Position numbers and translations under genes: made by a program. Below, one piece after another: positions 1 through 10,450 of a stretch of 64,000 nucleotides of DNA (the stretch's first letter is position 1; every line of letters begins with the position of its first letter). Below the pieces are notes generated by a model that saw only the letters and a program-made list of their open reading frames with translations, was not told the origin of the DNA and did no database searches. Source of the stretch: Komagataella phaffii GS115 (lineage: Eukaryota > Ascomycota > Pichiomycetes > Pichiales > Pichiaceae). The stretch is from NCBI RefSeq assembly GCF_000027005.1, contig NC_012963.1, positions 2,604,001 through 2,668,000 of the forward strand, read 5' to 3'.

Positions 1-1
1 A

Positions 2-253
2 GATAAACACACTTCTGATGTTATTTCCAAGATCCTTCAGTTTCAACAATTGCAAAGCGTAGGTGGTGAAGTCCTCATTGATAGAGAGAAGGAACTTCTA
101 ATATCACTCCCTCCTACAACGGTGAGCGTTGCACAGTTGCAAAGGATTCGAAGAAGTTACATCGCACTCAACAGAATGAGAACCATTGAAGAAGATCGAA
201 TTGTTCCTCTGTTTGTAGATTATCTAAATGCTCATCTAAATAACGATGAGTGA
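2..253 (+). CDS. C-terminal end of an unidentified protein (5' truncated)
   Basis: An open frame enters from the left edge and ends at a TGA at 251-253. It gives about 83 residues with no needed ATG, so this is the 3' end of a gene starting upstream of the window. The visible part is mostly helical and charged, with LLISLPP and RIRRSYIALNRMR segments and an acidic end (NNDE). I do not recognise the family. It converges on ATP25, whose stop lies 17 bp away on the other strand. The open frame and tight convergent spacing support a real gene, but the function is unknown. Confidence 0.6.
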   Translation, partial: DKHTSDVISKILQFQQLQSVGGEVLIDREKELLISLPPTTVSVAQLQRIRRSYIALNRMRTIEEDRIVPLFVDYLNAHLNNDE

Positions 254-269
254 TTCCAGTATATACAGG

Positions 270-2174
270 CTATTTTACGTTTTTGAACAGTACATTTTCA
301 GGGTCTGCTACCTTCAAGAGCACGGCAGTAGCAGTGCCTATCTTAGGATCAGTGGCATCAATACCATTGTGAATCATTTGCGGCCACCGTTTTTGTAGGA
401 ACACTCTCGCATTGGCAGGGTCGCCTATCTTGGCAACTAGATCGATCAGGTAAGCCCAGGGTCTGGTGTCAGGTTTGAACGTTGATCCAGGATTTATAGG
501 GACAGAGTTTTCTAAAGCAGCATCCCAAAGTTTATACACTCGCTCCCACTCATGAGCGTTTGCCAGAATGGTCAGAATAAAAATAAAATTCATTCTGGTC
601 TCATCGTTCAACAAAAAGTTAGGCTGAGAAACTCGAATAACTTCAAGCAGAGCATCAAGATGCGTCTTGTTGTATGGAACGGGTTTGTGGTTAGCTATTG
701 GTGATGATAATTCTGACAGCTTTACAGGAGTAATGAAGTTTTCATGGGTGGTCTGACTGACAACAGTCAAGAGCAATGGGAGTACCGTAGAATCCCATGA
801 CTCAAAATGATTAAACACATTTCCCTCTGGGAGGTCAGGATAACACAGCTGAATAAACTTGGCAATCTTTCCTAATTTGTTATTAGAAATACTAACGAAT
901 GATTCAGACCCTTCATCTTTGAAAGGCGTGGAATCGTGGTCGTAGTTAGAATTAGGATCCAAATATCTGTTCGAAAGTTCAGGAGATTCAATTACGGACT
1001 TGATGAAGTACTTCAAGTCCTCTTCAGTGAGCCTGTGTCCATGGGAGGATTTTCCGTAGAAATTGTTTTCAATGATGGAGAATGACCACCTGGATTTATC
1101 AACTTTATGCATCATGTCCAAAAATAGATAACGGATTTTCCAGTGATCAGAGGAGGCATCAAATGCTGGGAATGCTGCTTCAAAGCTCTTGTATAGCTCG
1201 TCAGCGTGTGCGATAGCCTTGTTCAAGGGCAAATTCTGAAAAAAATTTATGTGAGAGAGTAAAATCAGCTGAGTCACCTCAGGATCATTATGATTAGTAA
1301 ATTTGGATATTTCTTGGTAACTTCCTGATTCTGATAAATGAACGAGCTCATTGATACTTGGTGTAGAAGAATATGATCTTGTGAAACTTGGCAAATGCTG
1401 GGGCCTTGAAACACCGTAAGTTCTAGACGTTCTTGAAGATGTGTGGTAATTTCTAATACCACTGAAAATGTCATCCGATTGAGTTGTAGCAACTTCCTGG
1501 TGATACAATGGTCTGTCTTCAGCACTACACCAAAGATACTCCAAGTTTAGTTCCTTTCTTCTCTTTTCAGTCAAAAAATGGACGTAAATGTCATCAATAT
1601 TCGTATCAATCATGATCCATGAATTTGCACTAACTCCAAAGTCATTACTTTGAGGGCTGGATAGCTTTCCACCTTTTCTTTTCAATCTTTTCTGTTGTCT
1701 TATCAAAAGGGTGTCCTTGACCAACCCTTCAATATTGCTGCTAGGAGTCCCGTACTCGTGTTTCAGAAAATTCATCATTTCTGTACCAGCTTTGGCGAGA
1801 TGTTTATTAGACTTTCCAGTTCCAATCACCATGTACTTCCCAAGAAACTTTGACCCATCAACTTCCTCTTCTTCGTTCATACTCAGATCGAATACCTTGA
1901 TATCTTCAATTCCAAGATCCTTTATAAAGTACTTGACAAGTTCATGTAGTTTTTGAGGAGAGCTTTCAGGTAATTCGGGCATTTCAATGGGTTTAGCCAC
2001 TTTTGTTTCCGTCCTCAAGTACCATGGCAAGTTAGGGTCCTCGTCTGCGCTGCTGATGCTTGAGGAGTTTCTAACCGGTGACCTCAACACACTTTGAGTC
2101 CCGTGTACCTGCTTTATACTAAGCAAGGATCTTTTTAAGGCGAAGGCAGTGACTGGTTTAAGGCTACGTAGCAT
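270..2174 (-). CDS. ATP25: ATP25, mitochondrial RsfS-like / ATP9 mRNA factor
   Basis: This 634-residue protein matches fungal Atp25 (about 612 aa in S. cerevisiae). The first in-frame ATG is at 2174, followed by a basic, serine-rich leader (MLRSLKPVTAFALKRS) like a mitochondrial presequence. Residues of roughly 70-200 form an RsfS/Iojap-like domain (HELVKYFIKDLGIEDIKVFD, then YMVIGTGKSNKH, then DIYVHFLTEKRR). The rest is a helical region corresponding to the Atp25 C-terminal domain. In S. cerevisiae the N-terminal half acts with the mitochondrial ribosome and the cleaved C-terminal half stabilises ATP9 (OLI1) mRNA, supporting F1Fo ATP synthase assembly. Cleavage of this protein is inferred from the family. 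It is divergent from the bZIP gene across about 160 bp. Confidence 0.88.
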   Translation of the reverse strand: MLRSLKPVTAFALKRSLLSIKQVHGTQSVLRSPVRNSSSISSADEDPNLPWYLRTETKVAKPIEMPELPESSPQKLHELVKYFIKDLGIEDIKVFDLSMNEEEEVDGSKFLGKYMVIGTGKSNKHLAKAGTEMMNFLKHEYGTPSSNIEGLVKDTLLIRQQKRLKRKGGKLSSPQSNDFGVSANSWIMIDTNIDDIYVHFLTEKRRKELNLEYLWCSAEDRPLYHQEVATTQSDDIFSGIRNYHTSSRTSRTYGVSRPQHLPSFTRSYSSTPSINELVHLSESGSYQEISKFTNHNDPEVTQLILLSHINFFQNLPLNKAIAHADELYKSFEAAFPAFDASSDHWKIRYLFLDMMHKVDKSRWSFSIIENNFYGKSSHGHRLTEEDLKYFIKSVIESPELSNRYLDPNSNYDHDSTPFKDEGSESFVSISNNKLGKIAKFIQLCYPDLPEGNVFNHFESWDSTVLPLLLTVVSQTTHENFITPVKLSELSSPIANHKPVPYNKTHLDALLEVIRVSQPNFLLNDETRMNFIFILTILANAHEWERVYKLWDAALENSVPINPGSTFKPDTRPWAYLIDLVAKIGDPANARVFLQKRWPQMIHNGIDATDPKIGTATAVLLKVADPENVLFKNVK

Positions 2175-2332
2175 TCCCAATAAGTGATGGAGTTGAACTA
2201 TTTCTGGATCCCTTGAATAAAATGAGTAGATATTAGGTAATCTATTTTCGCGTAGTGTCTCTTTTTTTTTTGCTTAGCCTAACTCCTTAACACACCAGAC
2301 TTAGTCCTGATAGAAGCTGCAACTCATTCAGG

Positions 2333-3013
2333 ATGGAGTGGAAACTGAAACCCGAGCTCGAACCTCCAGTTGATCTCTTTAATGGGAACATTGTCTCACC
2401 TCTTGAGGATATGTCGTTCATAGGTCAAGCCCCAAATTTCATCCCCACAGGTGACATCATTCAGCAAAGTATAACACCCATCCCAGACAATAATAGTAGT
2501 GATTCTTCTAAAGACCAGGTAGTGAACAAGAAAAAGGAACAAAACAGAGCGGCCCAAAGAGCTTTTCGTCAACGTAAAGAGGCAAAAATTCAAGAACTTA
2601 CAGAACTTCTAAACCAGTCCAAGAAAGAAAATTACTCTTTGAAGTTGCAGCTCGATCAACTGAAACAGAGCCTGAATCCACGGGAACCAAAAGATTTGAA
2701 TTACGAATTTCCGAGTACGAAAAATGAGTTTATACACACATTGCTCAAAGATAACACGAAACATAATTTAAGTGGAGCAGACGTTAATGTCTCTAAAACG
2801 TACACCGACTGCGATCAAGAACTGCTCACCATTAGTGCCGTATGGGACTATTTAGACCAAAAAAGGTCTAATATAGAAGAAAATAGTCAAGAGCTGGACA
2901 TTCAAAGTATCGTTGAGTCTCTTAAAGGAAATGAGAGATGCCATGGATATGGACCAGCTTATCCCAAGTCGTTGATCGATGAATTGGTTTGTCAATATAC
3001 ATATGATTCTTGA
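2333..3013 (+). CDS. bZIP transcription factor, AP-1/Yap-like
   Basis: The 226-residue protein has a basic region with the Yap/Pap1 signature NRAAQRAFRQRK at about residues 70-81, followed by a leucine heptad zipper (LTELLNQ, YSLKLQLDQLKQSL). Fungal AP-1 factors bind TTACTAA-type sites and commonly serve stress responses. The C-terminal part (LLTISAVWDYLD, then an RCHGYGPAY stretch) resembles the C-terminal region of AP-1-like factors, where a cysteine-rich domain sits. Only one cysteine is in the final block here, so Yap1-type redox control is doubtful. It is much shorter than Yap1. It converges on UTP15 with a 24 bp gap. The family is clear, but the exact Yap member is not. Confidence 0.8.
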   Translation: MEWKLKPELEPPVDLFNGNIVSPLEDMSFIGQAPNFIPTGDIIQQSITPIPDNNSSDSSKDQVVNKKKEQNRAAQRAFRQRKEAKIQELTELLNQSKKENYSLKLQLDQLKQSLNPREPKDLNYEFPSTKNEFIHTLLKDNTKHNLSGADVNVSKTYTDCDQELLTISAVWDYLDQKRSNIEENSQELDIQSIVESLKGNERCHGYGPAYPKSLIDELVCQYTYDS

Positions 3014-3037
3014 AATATAGTTAGTTTTTCGTTTATA

Positions 3038-4531
3038 TTATTTAACAGATAGTAAACTCAGCATTCCCTCAATTACCTGTGCTGCTTTGGCTTTCTCTAT
3101 TTCTTGAGCAACTTTTCTTTGAACAGTTCTCAAGGTTTCCTCAAGGATGGGGCTTCCATAGAATATTAGGGGGTACATTTCCAAGACAATTGCCAGATAG
3201 TCGGCAATTAAGCCGACTAACTTAACATCATCCACGTATTTACAACACCAAGACAGCAAGGGTTCTAAAGTAGCTTCTGATCTATTGGTCAAAGCCACTC
3301 TGACCTTACCCTTCTTTCTCAACTCTTCCAAGCAGGAGACCGTCATTTCTTTTCCTTGCTCCTCACTTAGACAACTATCCAAAGCATCCGACCATTTGAA
3401 AGCAATGAGATCTCTTTCAAAACTCTTCAGTCTTTTGGCTTGTTTCATTGGCTTGTCATTAATAATACGATTCTCTGACTCGCCATGATAATTTCCTCTA
3501 ACTACCTGCGCAAAATTACCACTTTTTGGTGCTTTAATAGCTTTAGGCTTTGACTCTGTTTTCCTTGTTCTGATAGCCAGCAGTCCAGAGTTCAACCCGG
3601 CAACAAAATGTTTATTATTAGGAGAAACACCACAACTAAGGACACCGCTACCGAATTTCCAACCATACTTGACTTCGTAGTTTCCTTGGTTATTCGTGTC
3701 GAATACTTTGACATGACCATCGATAGATCCAGCCAATATTCCTCGTTCAGCTGCATTGTACAAACATGTGACAGTCTTTGTAAAGTTGTTCATTTCCTGA
3801 ATAAGCTTGTTGCTACTTAGGTCCCACACTTTCACACTCGGACCCCCACAAGAGATCAGATTGGTAGAACTGAGAGACATAAGGTCCTCAACAGCAAAAT
3901 TTTGATCTAATGAGGTAATAGGCTTGTGTCCATCTTCTCTTGGATCCCATATTCTTACAATTCCATCGTAACTACCAGTGGTGATAAGGTTGGTTCCTGG
4001 AATAAAACTGGCACTACGAACATAATCGTCGTGCCCTGAAAACTGAACTAATGCCTTGTCTGTATTTGTAATGTCATAGAGCCTCACTATTCTGTCGTCT
4101 GATGCTGTCAATAGGTTACTGTTGTTGTTCGGATGAAACTTTGTGACATGTGTTGGGTAACTGCTAGGTTTGAAACTTACAAGTAATGATCTTGGATTAT
4201 CTGCGTGAAATATTTGGACCAATCCAGAAGCATCACCAGCCACCAAAAGTTTACCGTCATGTCTGAATTCTCCGCTGTAAACGGTGTCTTTGAACCTGGA
4301 AAACGTTTTCACGACTTGCCTTGTCTTGGAACTGAAAAGTTGGACTCGTGTGGAACTTGTTACAGCAAAATCATGAGGGCTTATTGGGTTAAAGCAGATA
4401 TTAGTCACTGAGCTGTGTTCTTTGACTAGTTGCGTATGTCCAAATCCTCTCCAATACCTTTGCTCAGGTGTTGGGGGAGCTACCAACGTCGGATTTCTGA
4501 CATTGGTTATTCTTTGCCTTGTGGAAGCCAT
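3038..4531 (-). CDS. UTP15: UTP15, U3 snoRNP / t-UTP WD40 protein
   Basis: The 497-residue protein starts MASTRQRITN and contains a string of WD40 repeats over about residues 30-330 (for example NLLTASDDRIVRLYD and LITTGSYDGIVRIWD). It ends in the helical UTP15 C-terminal domain (about 350-495). Utp15 is a subunit of the t-UTP subcomplex of the nucleolar small-subunit processome. It is needed for pre-18S rRNA processing and supports rDNA transcription. The length matches S. cerevisiae Utp15 (about 513 aa). An AT-rich stretch on its coding strand about 35-45 bp upstream of the ATG (TGAAATTTTTTTTC, 4563-4576) resembles the RRPE element of ribosome-biogenesis genes. UTP11, two genes away, belongs to the same machine. 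Confidence 0.93.
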   Translation of the reverse strand: MASTRQRITNVRNPTLVAPPTPEQRYWRGFGHTQLVKEHSSVTNICFNPISPHDFAVTSSTRVQLFSSKTRQVVKTFSRFKDTVYSGEFRHDGKLLVAGDASGLVQIFHADNPRSLLVSFKPSSYPTHVTKFHPNNNSNLLTASDDRIVRLYDITNTDKALVQFSGHDDYVRSASFIPGTNLITTGSYDGIVRIWDPREDGHKPITSLDQNFAVEDLMSLSSTNLISCGGPSVKVWDLSSNKLIQEMNNFTKTVTCLYNAAERGILAGSIDGHVKVFDTNNQGNYEVKYGWKFGSGVLSCGVSPNNKHFVAGLNSGLLAIRTRKTESKPKAIKAPKSGNFAQVVRGNYHGESENRIINDKPMKQAKRLKSFERDLIAFKWSDALDSCLSEEQGKEMTVSCLEELRKKGKVRVALTNRSEATLEPLLSWCCKYVDDVKLVGLIADYLAIVLEMYPLIFYGSPILEETLRTVQRKVAQEIEKAKAAQVIEGMLSLLSVK

Positions 4532-4860
4532 TCTTAGTTACAGAGTAGGGAAAATTTATTAAAGAAAAAAAATTTCAGATGTTCATTGTGGTGTACGGAT
4601 GTCAAAAAATAGCTTCAAGGTCATTGCGTTGAAGATGCACAAGAAACAAGCTTAATGCTATAGCCACCAAGCCTATGAATCCATAAAAGTGATTTTCTAA
4701 CGAATGTTGCTTGAATGCCAAATTCGCCAGTATAGCCATCCCCACTATCCTGGCAACAGTCTTCTAGTCAGATTCTTCTGCTCACCTGCAGTCGCGGGTG
4801 CCCTCCAATCCTCTGCGCCTTGCAAGATCCAGGAAGAAACCTCTCATCCAAACAAACATA
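4532..4860. other. Divergent UTP15/AIP1 intergenic region
   Basis: This is the shared promoter region of UTP15 (leftward) and AIP1 (rightward). It holds the RRPE-like AT stretch next to UTP15. It also holds a 45-codon minus-strand ORF with a predicted membrane span (4602-4739), listed separately. No tRNA or repeat is visible. Confidence 0.7.
4602..4739 (-). CDS. Possible small membrane protein or UTP15 leader uORF
   Basis: An ATG at 4739 opens a 45-codon frame ending at TGA 4604-4602, on the same strand as UTP15 and 70 nt upstream of its start. The product has a short N-terminal helix and a hydrophobic span (FYGFIGLVAIALSLFLVHL) followed by a polar end. A GTGAGC donor and CAG acceptor 36 nt apart (about 4750-4785) would join it in phase to an upstream ATG at 4847 or 4859. 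That intron is shorter than is usual for yeast. I do not recognise a family. It could be a chance ORF, a uORF in a long UTP15 leader, or a small gene. Confidence 0.25.
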   Translation of the reverse strand: MAILANLAFKQHSLENHFYGFIGLVAIALSLFLVHLQRNDLEAIF

Positions 4861-6639
4861 ATGTCAATTCAGCAAGGTAGGCTCTAATTTATTTCCAGGA
4901 TCTTTGGCACCGGTTTCAATTACTAACATGTTTTTTTAGATTCACTTCTAGCTCCATCCCCCTCCACAACAAGAGCCGTGGCGGTTCATCTCTCCTATGA
5001 CGCCAAATCTGATAAGATAGCATATGCTTCGGGGAAGTCGGTCTATGTTAGATCTGTTAGCAATCCAACGGATGCCAAGCAGTTCATCAAACACAATTAT
5101 AATACCACTGTTGCAAGGTTTTCTCCTTCAGGATTTTACGTTGCTTCGGCCGATGAGGCTGGTAATGTTAAAGTTTGGGATCCCATCGGTGATGAGATGG
5201 TTGTAAAGAGTGAGTTTCAAATTCTCAATGGAAGAATCAATGACATTGCCTGGGATGCGGACAGTCAACGTATTATTGTTGTTGGTGATGGTAAAGAAAG
5301 ATATGGACATTGCCTGACCATGGATACCGGAAACACTGTTGGAGAGATTAGTGGACATTCTGCTCCCATCAATGCTGTCAGCATTAGACCTGTAAGACCA
5401 TATAGAGCAGTGACAGTAAGTGATGATGGTGGACTTGTTTTCTATCAGGGGCCTCCTTTCAAGTTTGTCAAGTCCGTTAGAAACAACCACTCCAACTTTG
5501 TTCGTGATGTTCGCTACAGTGATGATGGTAACACCATTGTCAGTGTTGGAGCAGATAAGAAAATCGTTCTTTATGAAGGTAAAACCGGAGATTTGATTAA
5601 AGTAGTTGAGAATGCTCATGATGGTGGAATATTTTCTGTTTCTTGGAAGGGTGATAAGTTTGTTACGAGTTCCGCCGATAGCAAGGTAAAATTATGGGAT
5701 TCTGAAGGTTCTCTCCTAAAAACTTGGTCACTTCCCAAGAAAGTGGAAAACCATATCCTTGGTGTTGTAACAACCGCCGATTACATTCTTGCTCTTACAT
5801 TGTCTGGTGAACTTTACTACTTCGAAGAGAATCAAGATGACTATGTTCAAGTAATCCAAGGACAGCAAAAAAGCATTACAGCTTTGAACGTAGACAATGA
5901 TCAAATTACAACAGGAGCATACGATGGAAGAATACTACGAGATGGTAAAATTGTTGAAGGTCACAATAATTTGGTTGTTGGAATTTTGAGTAAACCCATT
6001 CCGGTCACAACAGCTTGGGATGATACACTCAGAAAGTTGGACTCCAGTGTATCAGTAAAACTTTCAAGCCAGCCAAAGGACATTGCCGGTAACAGCAACA
6101 TACTTGCTGTTTTGGATCAAGATGGAGTTACCAGTTATGATCCCAGCTTGAAACAGATCGATAAACTCTCTATCGAAGCCACTAGTTTGGATGTATCTGA
6201 GAAATACATTATTATTGGTACTCCAGAGAAAGTACTAGTGTACGACACTACTTTGAAATTGATCAGCGACAAACTACCTGTGTTAAGATCTCCATCATCT
6301 GTAGTCTCAATTTCTCCGAACGAGAAGTACGTTGCAGTTGGTGACAACGGGGGAAGGATTACACTTTTTGATATTGATGGTGGGAGTGTCAAGACCTCCA
6401 GGTGGAGTTTCCACACTGCTAAAGTCAATTCTATTTCTTGGAATGAGGACAACGACCATGTCGTAACGGGTTCCTTGGATACCAATATAATCATATACTC
6501 TGTCGAGAAGCCTTCACGAAATATCAAGGCTTTGAATGCTCATAAAGAGGGAGTTAATGGAGTGGCTTGGAGAAGCCAGGACAAGATTGTTTCTGTAGGA
6601 TCTGACGCTACAGTAAAAGAATGGTCTGTCACCTATTAG
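4861..6639 (+). CDS. AIP1: AIP1, actin-interacting WD40 protein (one intron)
   Basis: This is the Aip1 actin-filament disassembly factor, which works with cofilin at cortical actin patches. Exon 1 (4861-4876) encodes MSIQQ plus one base. The intron is 4877-4939, with donor GTAGGC, a perfect TACTAAC at 4921-4927 and acceptor TTTTTTTAG. Exon 2 runs 4940-6639. Splicing restores the conserved N-terminus (PSPSTTR then HLSYD) and gives 571 residues, against about 615 in S. cerevisiae. The fold is two seven-bladed propellers. Diagnostic stretches include VVFYQGPPFKF, VKTSRWSFHTAKVNSISW and ATGSLDTN-like VTGSLDTNIIIYSV near the C-terminus. The donor GTAGGC is not the usual GTAAGT or GTATGT. It converges on UTP11 with an 18 bp gap. 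Confidence 0.93.
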
Positions 6640-6657
6640 ATTAAGTACTTGGCATAT

Positions 6658-7398
6658 TTACCTCTTTCTCTGAGTTTTCCATTTGTAGTATGGTTTTCCA
6701 TCGGATCCTATTAATTTTTCCTTTTCACCCTCTTTTGTCAACTCTTTACTAATGACAATCTCGTTGTGTAATTCCTGTAATTTCTTTGCTCTATCCATAT
6801 GACTTTTCAGAAGTTTCAATTGCTTCAATTTTTCAGCATCTGTATCAAGCTTCGTCTTTTCAAACACTTGATCGTAGTTTTTAAGATCACCATCCAAAAG
6901 TTGATCAACTTTCAAACGGTTTTCTCTCTGGTTTAATAACCTAGCATCGGTTTTAAAAAACTTTACTGGATCAAACGTTTCCAATTCTGTTTCGTTATCC
7001 ACGAATACGGTGTGTTTACCCTCACTTCCATATGACAGGGCCTGTTTCATCCTTCTAATCTTACCTAGATCTCTGTTTCTCATAGCACTAACGTAAGTGG
7101 CATTCTGTGTCTTTACTAGATAAATCTCCTCTTCGGTGAGGGCCGGCTCTTCTTCTTTCTCAAGCATAATTCCATCTTCATTTGTTGTCCTGTTAACCAT
7201 AGCATGATAGTATTCATCTGGGTTTCTGTTCTTTGCTTTCTCTCTCAACAGCTTCAAATAAGCTTCCTTGGCATGACGATCTTTAGCCCGGAGTTTATAA
7301 TCTTTCTTCTTTTCCAAAAGACCAAGCTTCCTTCTTTCTGAAGGCTGGGCTCGCTCTCTATGCTGTTTCTTCTGAACGTTGTGGACCAGCTTTGCCAT
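6658..7398 (-). CDS. UTP11: UTP11, small-subunit processome protein
   Basis: The 246-residue protein is highly basic and matches Utp11 in length (about 250 aa). The N-terminus is diagnostic: MAKLVHNVQKKQHRERAQP, then RRKLGLLEKKKDYKLRAKD, with an N-terminal HRERAQ motif typical of the family. An AMRNRDLGKIRRMKQAL segment and the C-terminal YKWKTQRKR also match. Utp11 is a U3 snoRNP-associated component of the 90S pre-ribosome required for 18S rRNA maturation in the nucleolus. It is divergent from MTC2 across about 150 bp that includes a 16-base A tract (7440-7455). Confidence 0.92.
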   Translation of the reverse strand: MAKLVHNVQKKQHRERAQPSERRKLGLLEKKKDYKLRAKDRHAKEAYLKLLREKAKNRNPDEYYHAMVNRTTNEDGIMLEKEEEPALTEEEIYLVKTQNATYVSAMRNRDLGKIRRMKQALSYGSEGKHTVFVDNETELETFDPVKFFKTDARLLNQRENRLKVDQLLDGDLKNYDQVFEKTKLDTDAEKLKQLKLLKSHMDRAKKLQELHNEIVISKELTKEGEKEKLIGSDGKPYYKWKTQRKR

Positions 7399-7548
7399 TG
7401 TGTATTAAGTATGGAGATTCTATTCAGAGGATTCAAGTTAAAAAAAAAAAAAAAAGAAGACGGCAGACATAAACCGCGAAATGCCTGTAGGTCTATCAAA
7501 GGGCCCTTGCCTTGGCTGGCCTCTTACACTTCCACAGTAGATCAAGGA

Positions 7549-8355
7549 ATGGATCTTTCCTCAGCTGTTGGAACAGCATTAATAGGGAGGAAGCATTTTT
7601 TAGTATCCTGTGACAACATAAGTGACACCGTATCAGAGATCCAGAAAATTTTAGAGAGATTCAATTTAAAGGTCTCCGTCTGCGAAATCACTGATGCTAC
7701 ACAATGGGAAGACATTTGTACAGAGTTCTCCCCGCCGACTCACAGGGACATCATTATTCTTCCTCAGCTGGCGAAAGGAAGTTCCAAGCTTCAAAATAGT
7801 CTTTACCGTAATGTGATCAAGTCCAAAGTATTGATATTTCCCATATCTTTGAACATCCGTGGGACAGAACTGGAACTACATGAAAGGCTGAAAGATATTA
7901 TATGGTATAGATACTTCCATTCTAATCTCAAACCCATACCCCAGGAGGCGCCTGATCGCCTGGTTGATGAAAAGGAGTTGAACTCCCTCAGAAATCAACT
8001 GAAAGCAGTGCAAATTGTCACAGATATACGACGATACATGCTAGATATCATAGTCTACACTAGAACACACAGAATGGTGGTAGGAGGCCTCCCCACATAC
8101 GTGATAGACGATTTTGAATTGTTTTGCAAGTGTCAGAGTCTGTTAAGAGGCTACGATTATGTAATTCCTATCATTGTCAAACTATCTGCCCTGTGGCTTC
8201 TCCCTTTCAAAATCAAGATACTGAATAAGGTCAATCTAGAGCCTTCACTTCAGTGGGGGAGTGACTACGAGTTGGTGAAGGAAGTTTGCAGCCGGATGTC
8301 AGATGCAAACGTTATAATTGAAGAAGTGGTGGCCAACGTGGGCCCTCCTTTATAG
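7549..8355 (+). CDS. MTC2: MTC2-like protein (maintenance of telomere capping 2)
   Basis: I chose the ATG at 7549 (MDLSSAVG), giving 268 residues. The frame stays open upstream to 7360, but that stretch overlaps the UTP11 start and would encode a lysine run from a poly(A) tract, so it is probably leader. A conserved block RRYMLDIIVYTRTHRM (about residues 163-178) and the C-terminal QWGSDYELVKE correspond to S. cerevisiae Mtc2 (about 349 aa). The sequence overall suggests a degenerate AAA-like fold. MTC2 was named from genetic interaction with the telomere-capping mutant cdc13-1. Its molecular role is unknown. Confidence 0.75.
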   Translation: MDLSSAVGTALIGRKHFLVSCDNISDTVSEIQKILERFNLKVSVCEITDATQWEDICTEFSPPTHRDIIILPQLAKGSSKLQNSLYRNVIKSKVLIFPISLNIRGTELELHERLKDIIWYRYFHSNLKPIPQEAPDRLVDEKELNSLRNQLKAVQIVTDIRRYMLDIIVYTRTHRMVVGGLPTYVIDDFELFCKCQSLLRGYDYVIPIIVKLSALWLLPFKIKILNKVNLEPSLQWGSDYELVKEVCSRMSDANVIIEEVVANVGPPL

Positions 8356-8389
8356 AACACAGAAAAACATTGATCAACATATTTATATA

Positions 8390-10450
8390 TCAAACATTAT
8401 TAACGATCTCATTAGCATGTTGTAATGCTTCTACCATCTTGATGCACTCCTTTCTTCTAGCCACAGTAACGTCGTTCTCTTTGACAATGGAATCCAGGTC
8501 ATTGTTGTTGTATAATTTCTCCAATAAGACCTTCTGAATCTCAGATTTTGAGAATTCAATCAGCTTGAGCATCACAGACTTTGGAATAATGTCAGCAATA
8601 GACTTCTTCACAATGTTAAAGTAGGATTGAATCAGCAACTTGATTACCTCTGTTTCTTGTGTTTCTTTATCAGACATGGTTCCAGATGCTTTCAAAACTG
8701 AAGGCGGGGCCTCCATAGCAGCCAACTTCTTCTTATTCTTAGATGAGAAAAATCCAGAAAAGAAGGAGGATCCACGGTCGTCATCCTCTGGACTAGGAGT
8801 TTGCTGCTGTTGCTTTATCGGCTTTCCGGTCTTTGGATCCAAATTAGGACGACTTGGGTTTAGTTTCTCTTGTACAATAGACAAAGCTTGAGATCCCTTC
8901 AATAAATCTGGATGAGCGGTGTTGATATAAGTTTGCTCGGCAGTGACAATGTCTTTACAAAACTTGTCAGTTGGAATTAAAGCTTCCCTTAAGAATTGAA
9001 CAAAAGTTTGATTAATTTGTTCCTTCAATAAGGGATACCTAGCATACTGATTCTGATTTAGAATCTGGTTAATTATACGAACCAATTCGTCATAAATAAG
9101 ATTGATACACTTGTGAGAAGGCTCATGGAACCTGCTAATCTGCTGCTTCACCAATAATTCAAACGCTTGGGTACCAACAAACAGAGATGGCGCTGATCCC
9201 GAAGAGTTGTACATAATAGTACGAATGTCAGTATCCTTTATTTGATCGAATGGGTCCAAAGCATAGATACCATTCTTGAAAATTTCATGGAAGACAAATG
9301 ATATTCTTGCACCACCACTTAGTTCATTGGAAGATATGTCCTTGGATTGGCCGTTCAAAATACTGTTATAATCGTTGCAAAAATCAGTAATCGTGTTCAA
9401 AATTATGGAACTTGGCGAATCCAAAACTTCAGTTCCTAAAGTTGCCAGTTCATTGGAGTACTTGCTGAGGGCAGTTTCAATTCTATTCTTAATCTCTGGA
9501 AGGGTAGTCTTGATATGATGCAAAAGAATCGAGTTCAACTTCTTGGCCAAGAATGGGGTACCACAATAGTGCGACTTACTAGCATAACTTGCATGATTCT
9601 CAAAAAACTGTTTCTCGTTTTGCAGAGCATCTTTGATAGTTTTATTCTGTTCGATGTCTCTCTGACCTCTATTAATCACGGGAACATAACCATATCTCAA
9701 AGGAATGACTCTACCGGCTAAGATATCAATAACATCAGTTCCTTTATCCATCAAGTCAACCTTTGTCAAGACACCGATTGTTCTCGTACCTTCGGGATCG
9801 ACCTCTCTAGCCAACTTCAAACCGTCACTATTGGCCAGATCCTGATTGGCTGCATTGACGGACAAGATGATAGCATTAGGTTTACTGATGAACTTCATGA
9901 TCATTTCCCTTATTTGTTTTTCAATATCTTTTGGCTGGTCACCGACGGGAACCTTAGTCAAACCTGGTAGATCCACAAGGGTCAAAGTTAACACGTGTGG
10001 GGAGTAAATTCTCAAGTTGATGGGTATGGCTGAAATACCGGCATTCTTTCCGGTCATCTTATCAGTCTCCTTAACAATTTCTTGACGAATATCTTCGAAG
10101 TTGTAGAACTTTTTATCTGGAAGATGTAAGAACTCACCGTATTCCTCAGTATTGTTTTCAGTTTTAAGGCCATCTTGACCGACAGTCTTGATGTCGATCA
10201 ACGATGCGTTTGCAGTCTTTAAAGGCCTCTTGTTGATCAATTGAAGGACCAATGGTCTTCTCGTGACGATTCCTGTACCTCTTGGAAGGAAATCTCTTCC
10301 CACAATGTTCTCCAATACGGACGATTTACCACTCGATTGACTTCCAACCACGGTGATTTGAGGCAAATCAACAGGGGCTTGAGATCCTCCCCCCAAAGGA
10401 GCCAAGGCATCTTGCAACTTGTTGATGGTCGAAATTAGGTGTTCATCCAT
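8390..10450 (-). CDS. VPS1: VPS1, dynamin-family GTPase
   Basis: The 686-residue protein has the dynamin architecture. The GTPase G1 motif GSQSSGKS is at residues 36-43, the switch I region follows at [17 protein letters not shown] is G3 and [11 protein letters not shown] is G4. A middle/stalk region and a C-terminal GTPase effector domain (about 595-683) come after. There is no PH domain or proline-rich tail, as expected for Vps1 (about 704 aa in S. cerevisiae). The poorly conserved insert at about 525-585 carries a QQQQ tract and a serine-rich stretch. Vps1 acts in Golgi-to-vacuole sorting, endosomal recycling, vacuole fission and peroxisome division. In a methylotrophic yeast peroxisome fission makes it especially relevant, though that is inference. 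Confidence 0.96.
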   Translation of the reverse strand: MDEHLISTINKLQDALAPLGGGSQAPVDLPQITVVGSQSSGKSSVLENIVGRDFLPRGTGIVTRRPLVLQLINKRPLKTANASLIDIKTVGQDGLKTENNTEEYGEFLHLPDKKFYNFEDIRQEIVKETDKMTGKNAGISAIPINLRIYSPHVLTLTLVDLPGLTKVPVGDQPKDIEKQIREMIMKFISKPNAIILSVNAANQDLANSDGLKLAREVDPEGTRTIGVLTKVDLMDKGTDVIDILAGRVIPLRYGYVPVINRGQRDIEQNKTIKDALQNEKQFFENHASYASKSHYCGTPFLAKKLNSILLHHIKTTLPEIKNRIETALSKYSNELATLGTEVLDSPSSIILNTITDFCNDYNSILNGQSKDISSNELSGGARISFVFHEIFKNGIYALDPFDQIKDTDIRTIMYNSSGSAPSLFVGTQAFELLVKQQISRFHEPSHKCINLIYDELVRIINQILNQNQYARYPLLKEQINQTFVQFLREALIPTDKFCKDIVTAEQTYINTAHPDLLKGSQALSIVQEKLNPSRPNLDPKTGKPIKQQQQTPSPEDDDRGSSFFSGFFSSKNKKKLAAMEAPPSVLKASGTMSDKETQETEVIKLLIQSYFNIVKKSIADIIPKSVMLKLIEFSKSEIQKVLLEKLYNNNDLDSIVKENDVTVARRKECIKMVEALQHANEIVNNV

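Noticed and set aside
7360..7548. N-terminal extension of MTC2 with a lysine run
   Set aside because: It overlaps the UTP11 start on the other strand and the poly(A) tract; the ATG at 7549 is preferred.
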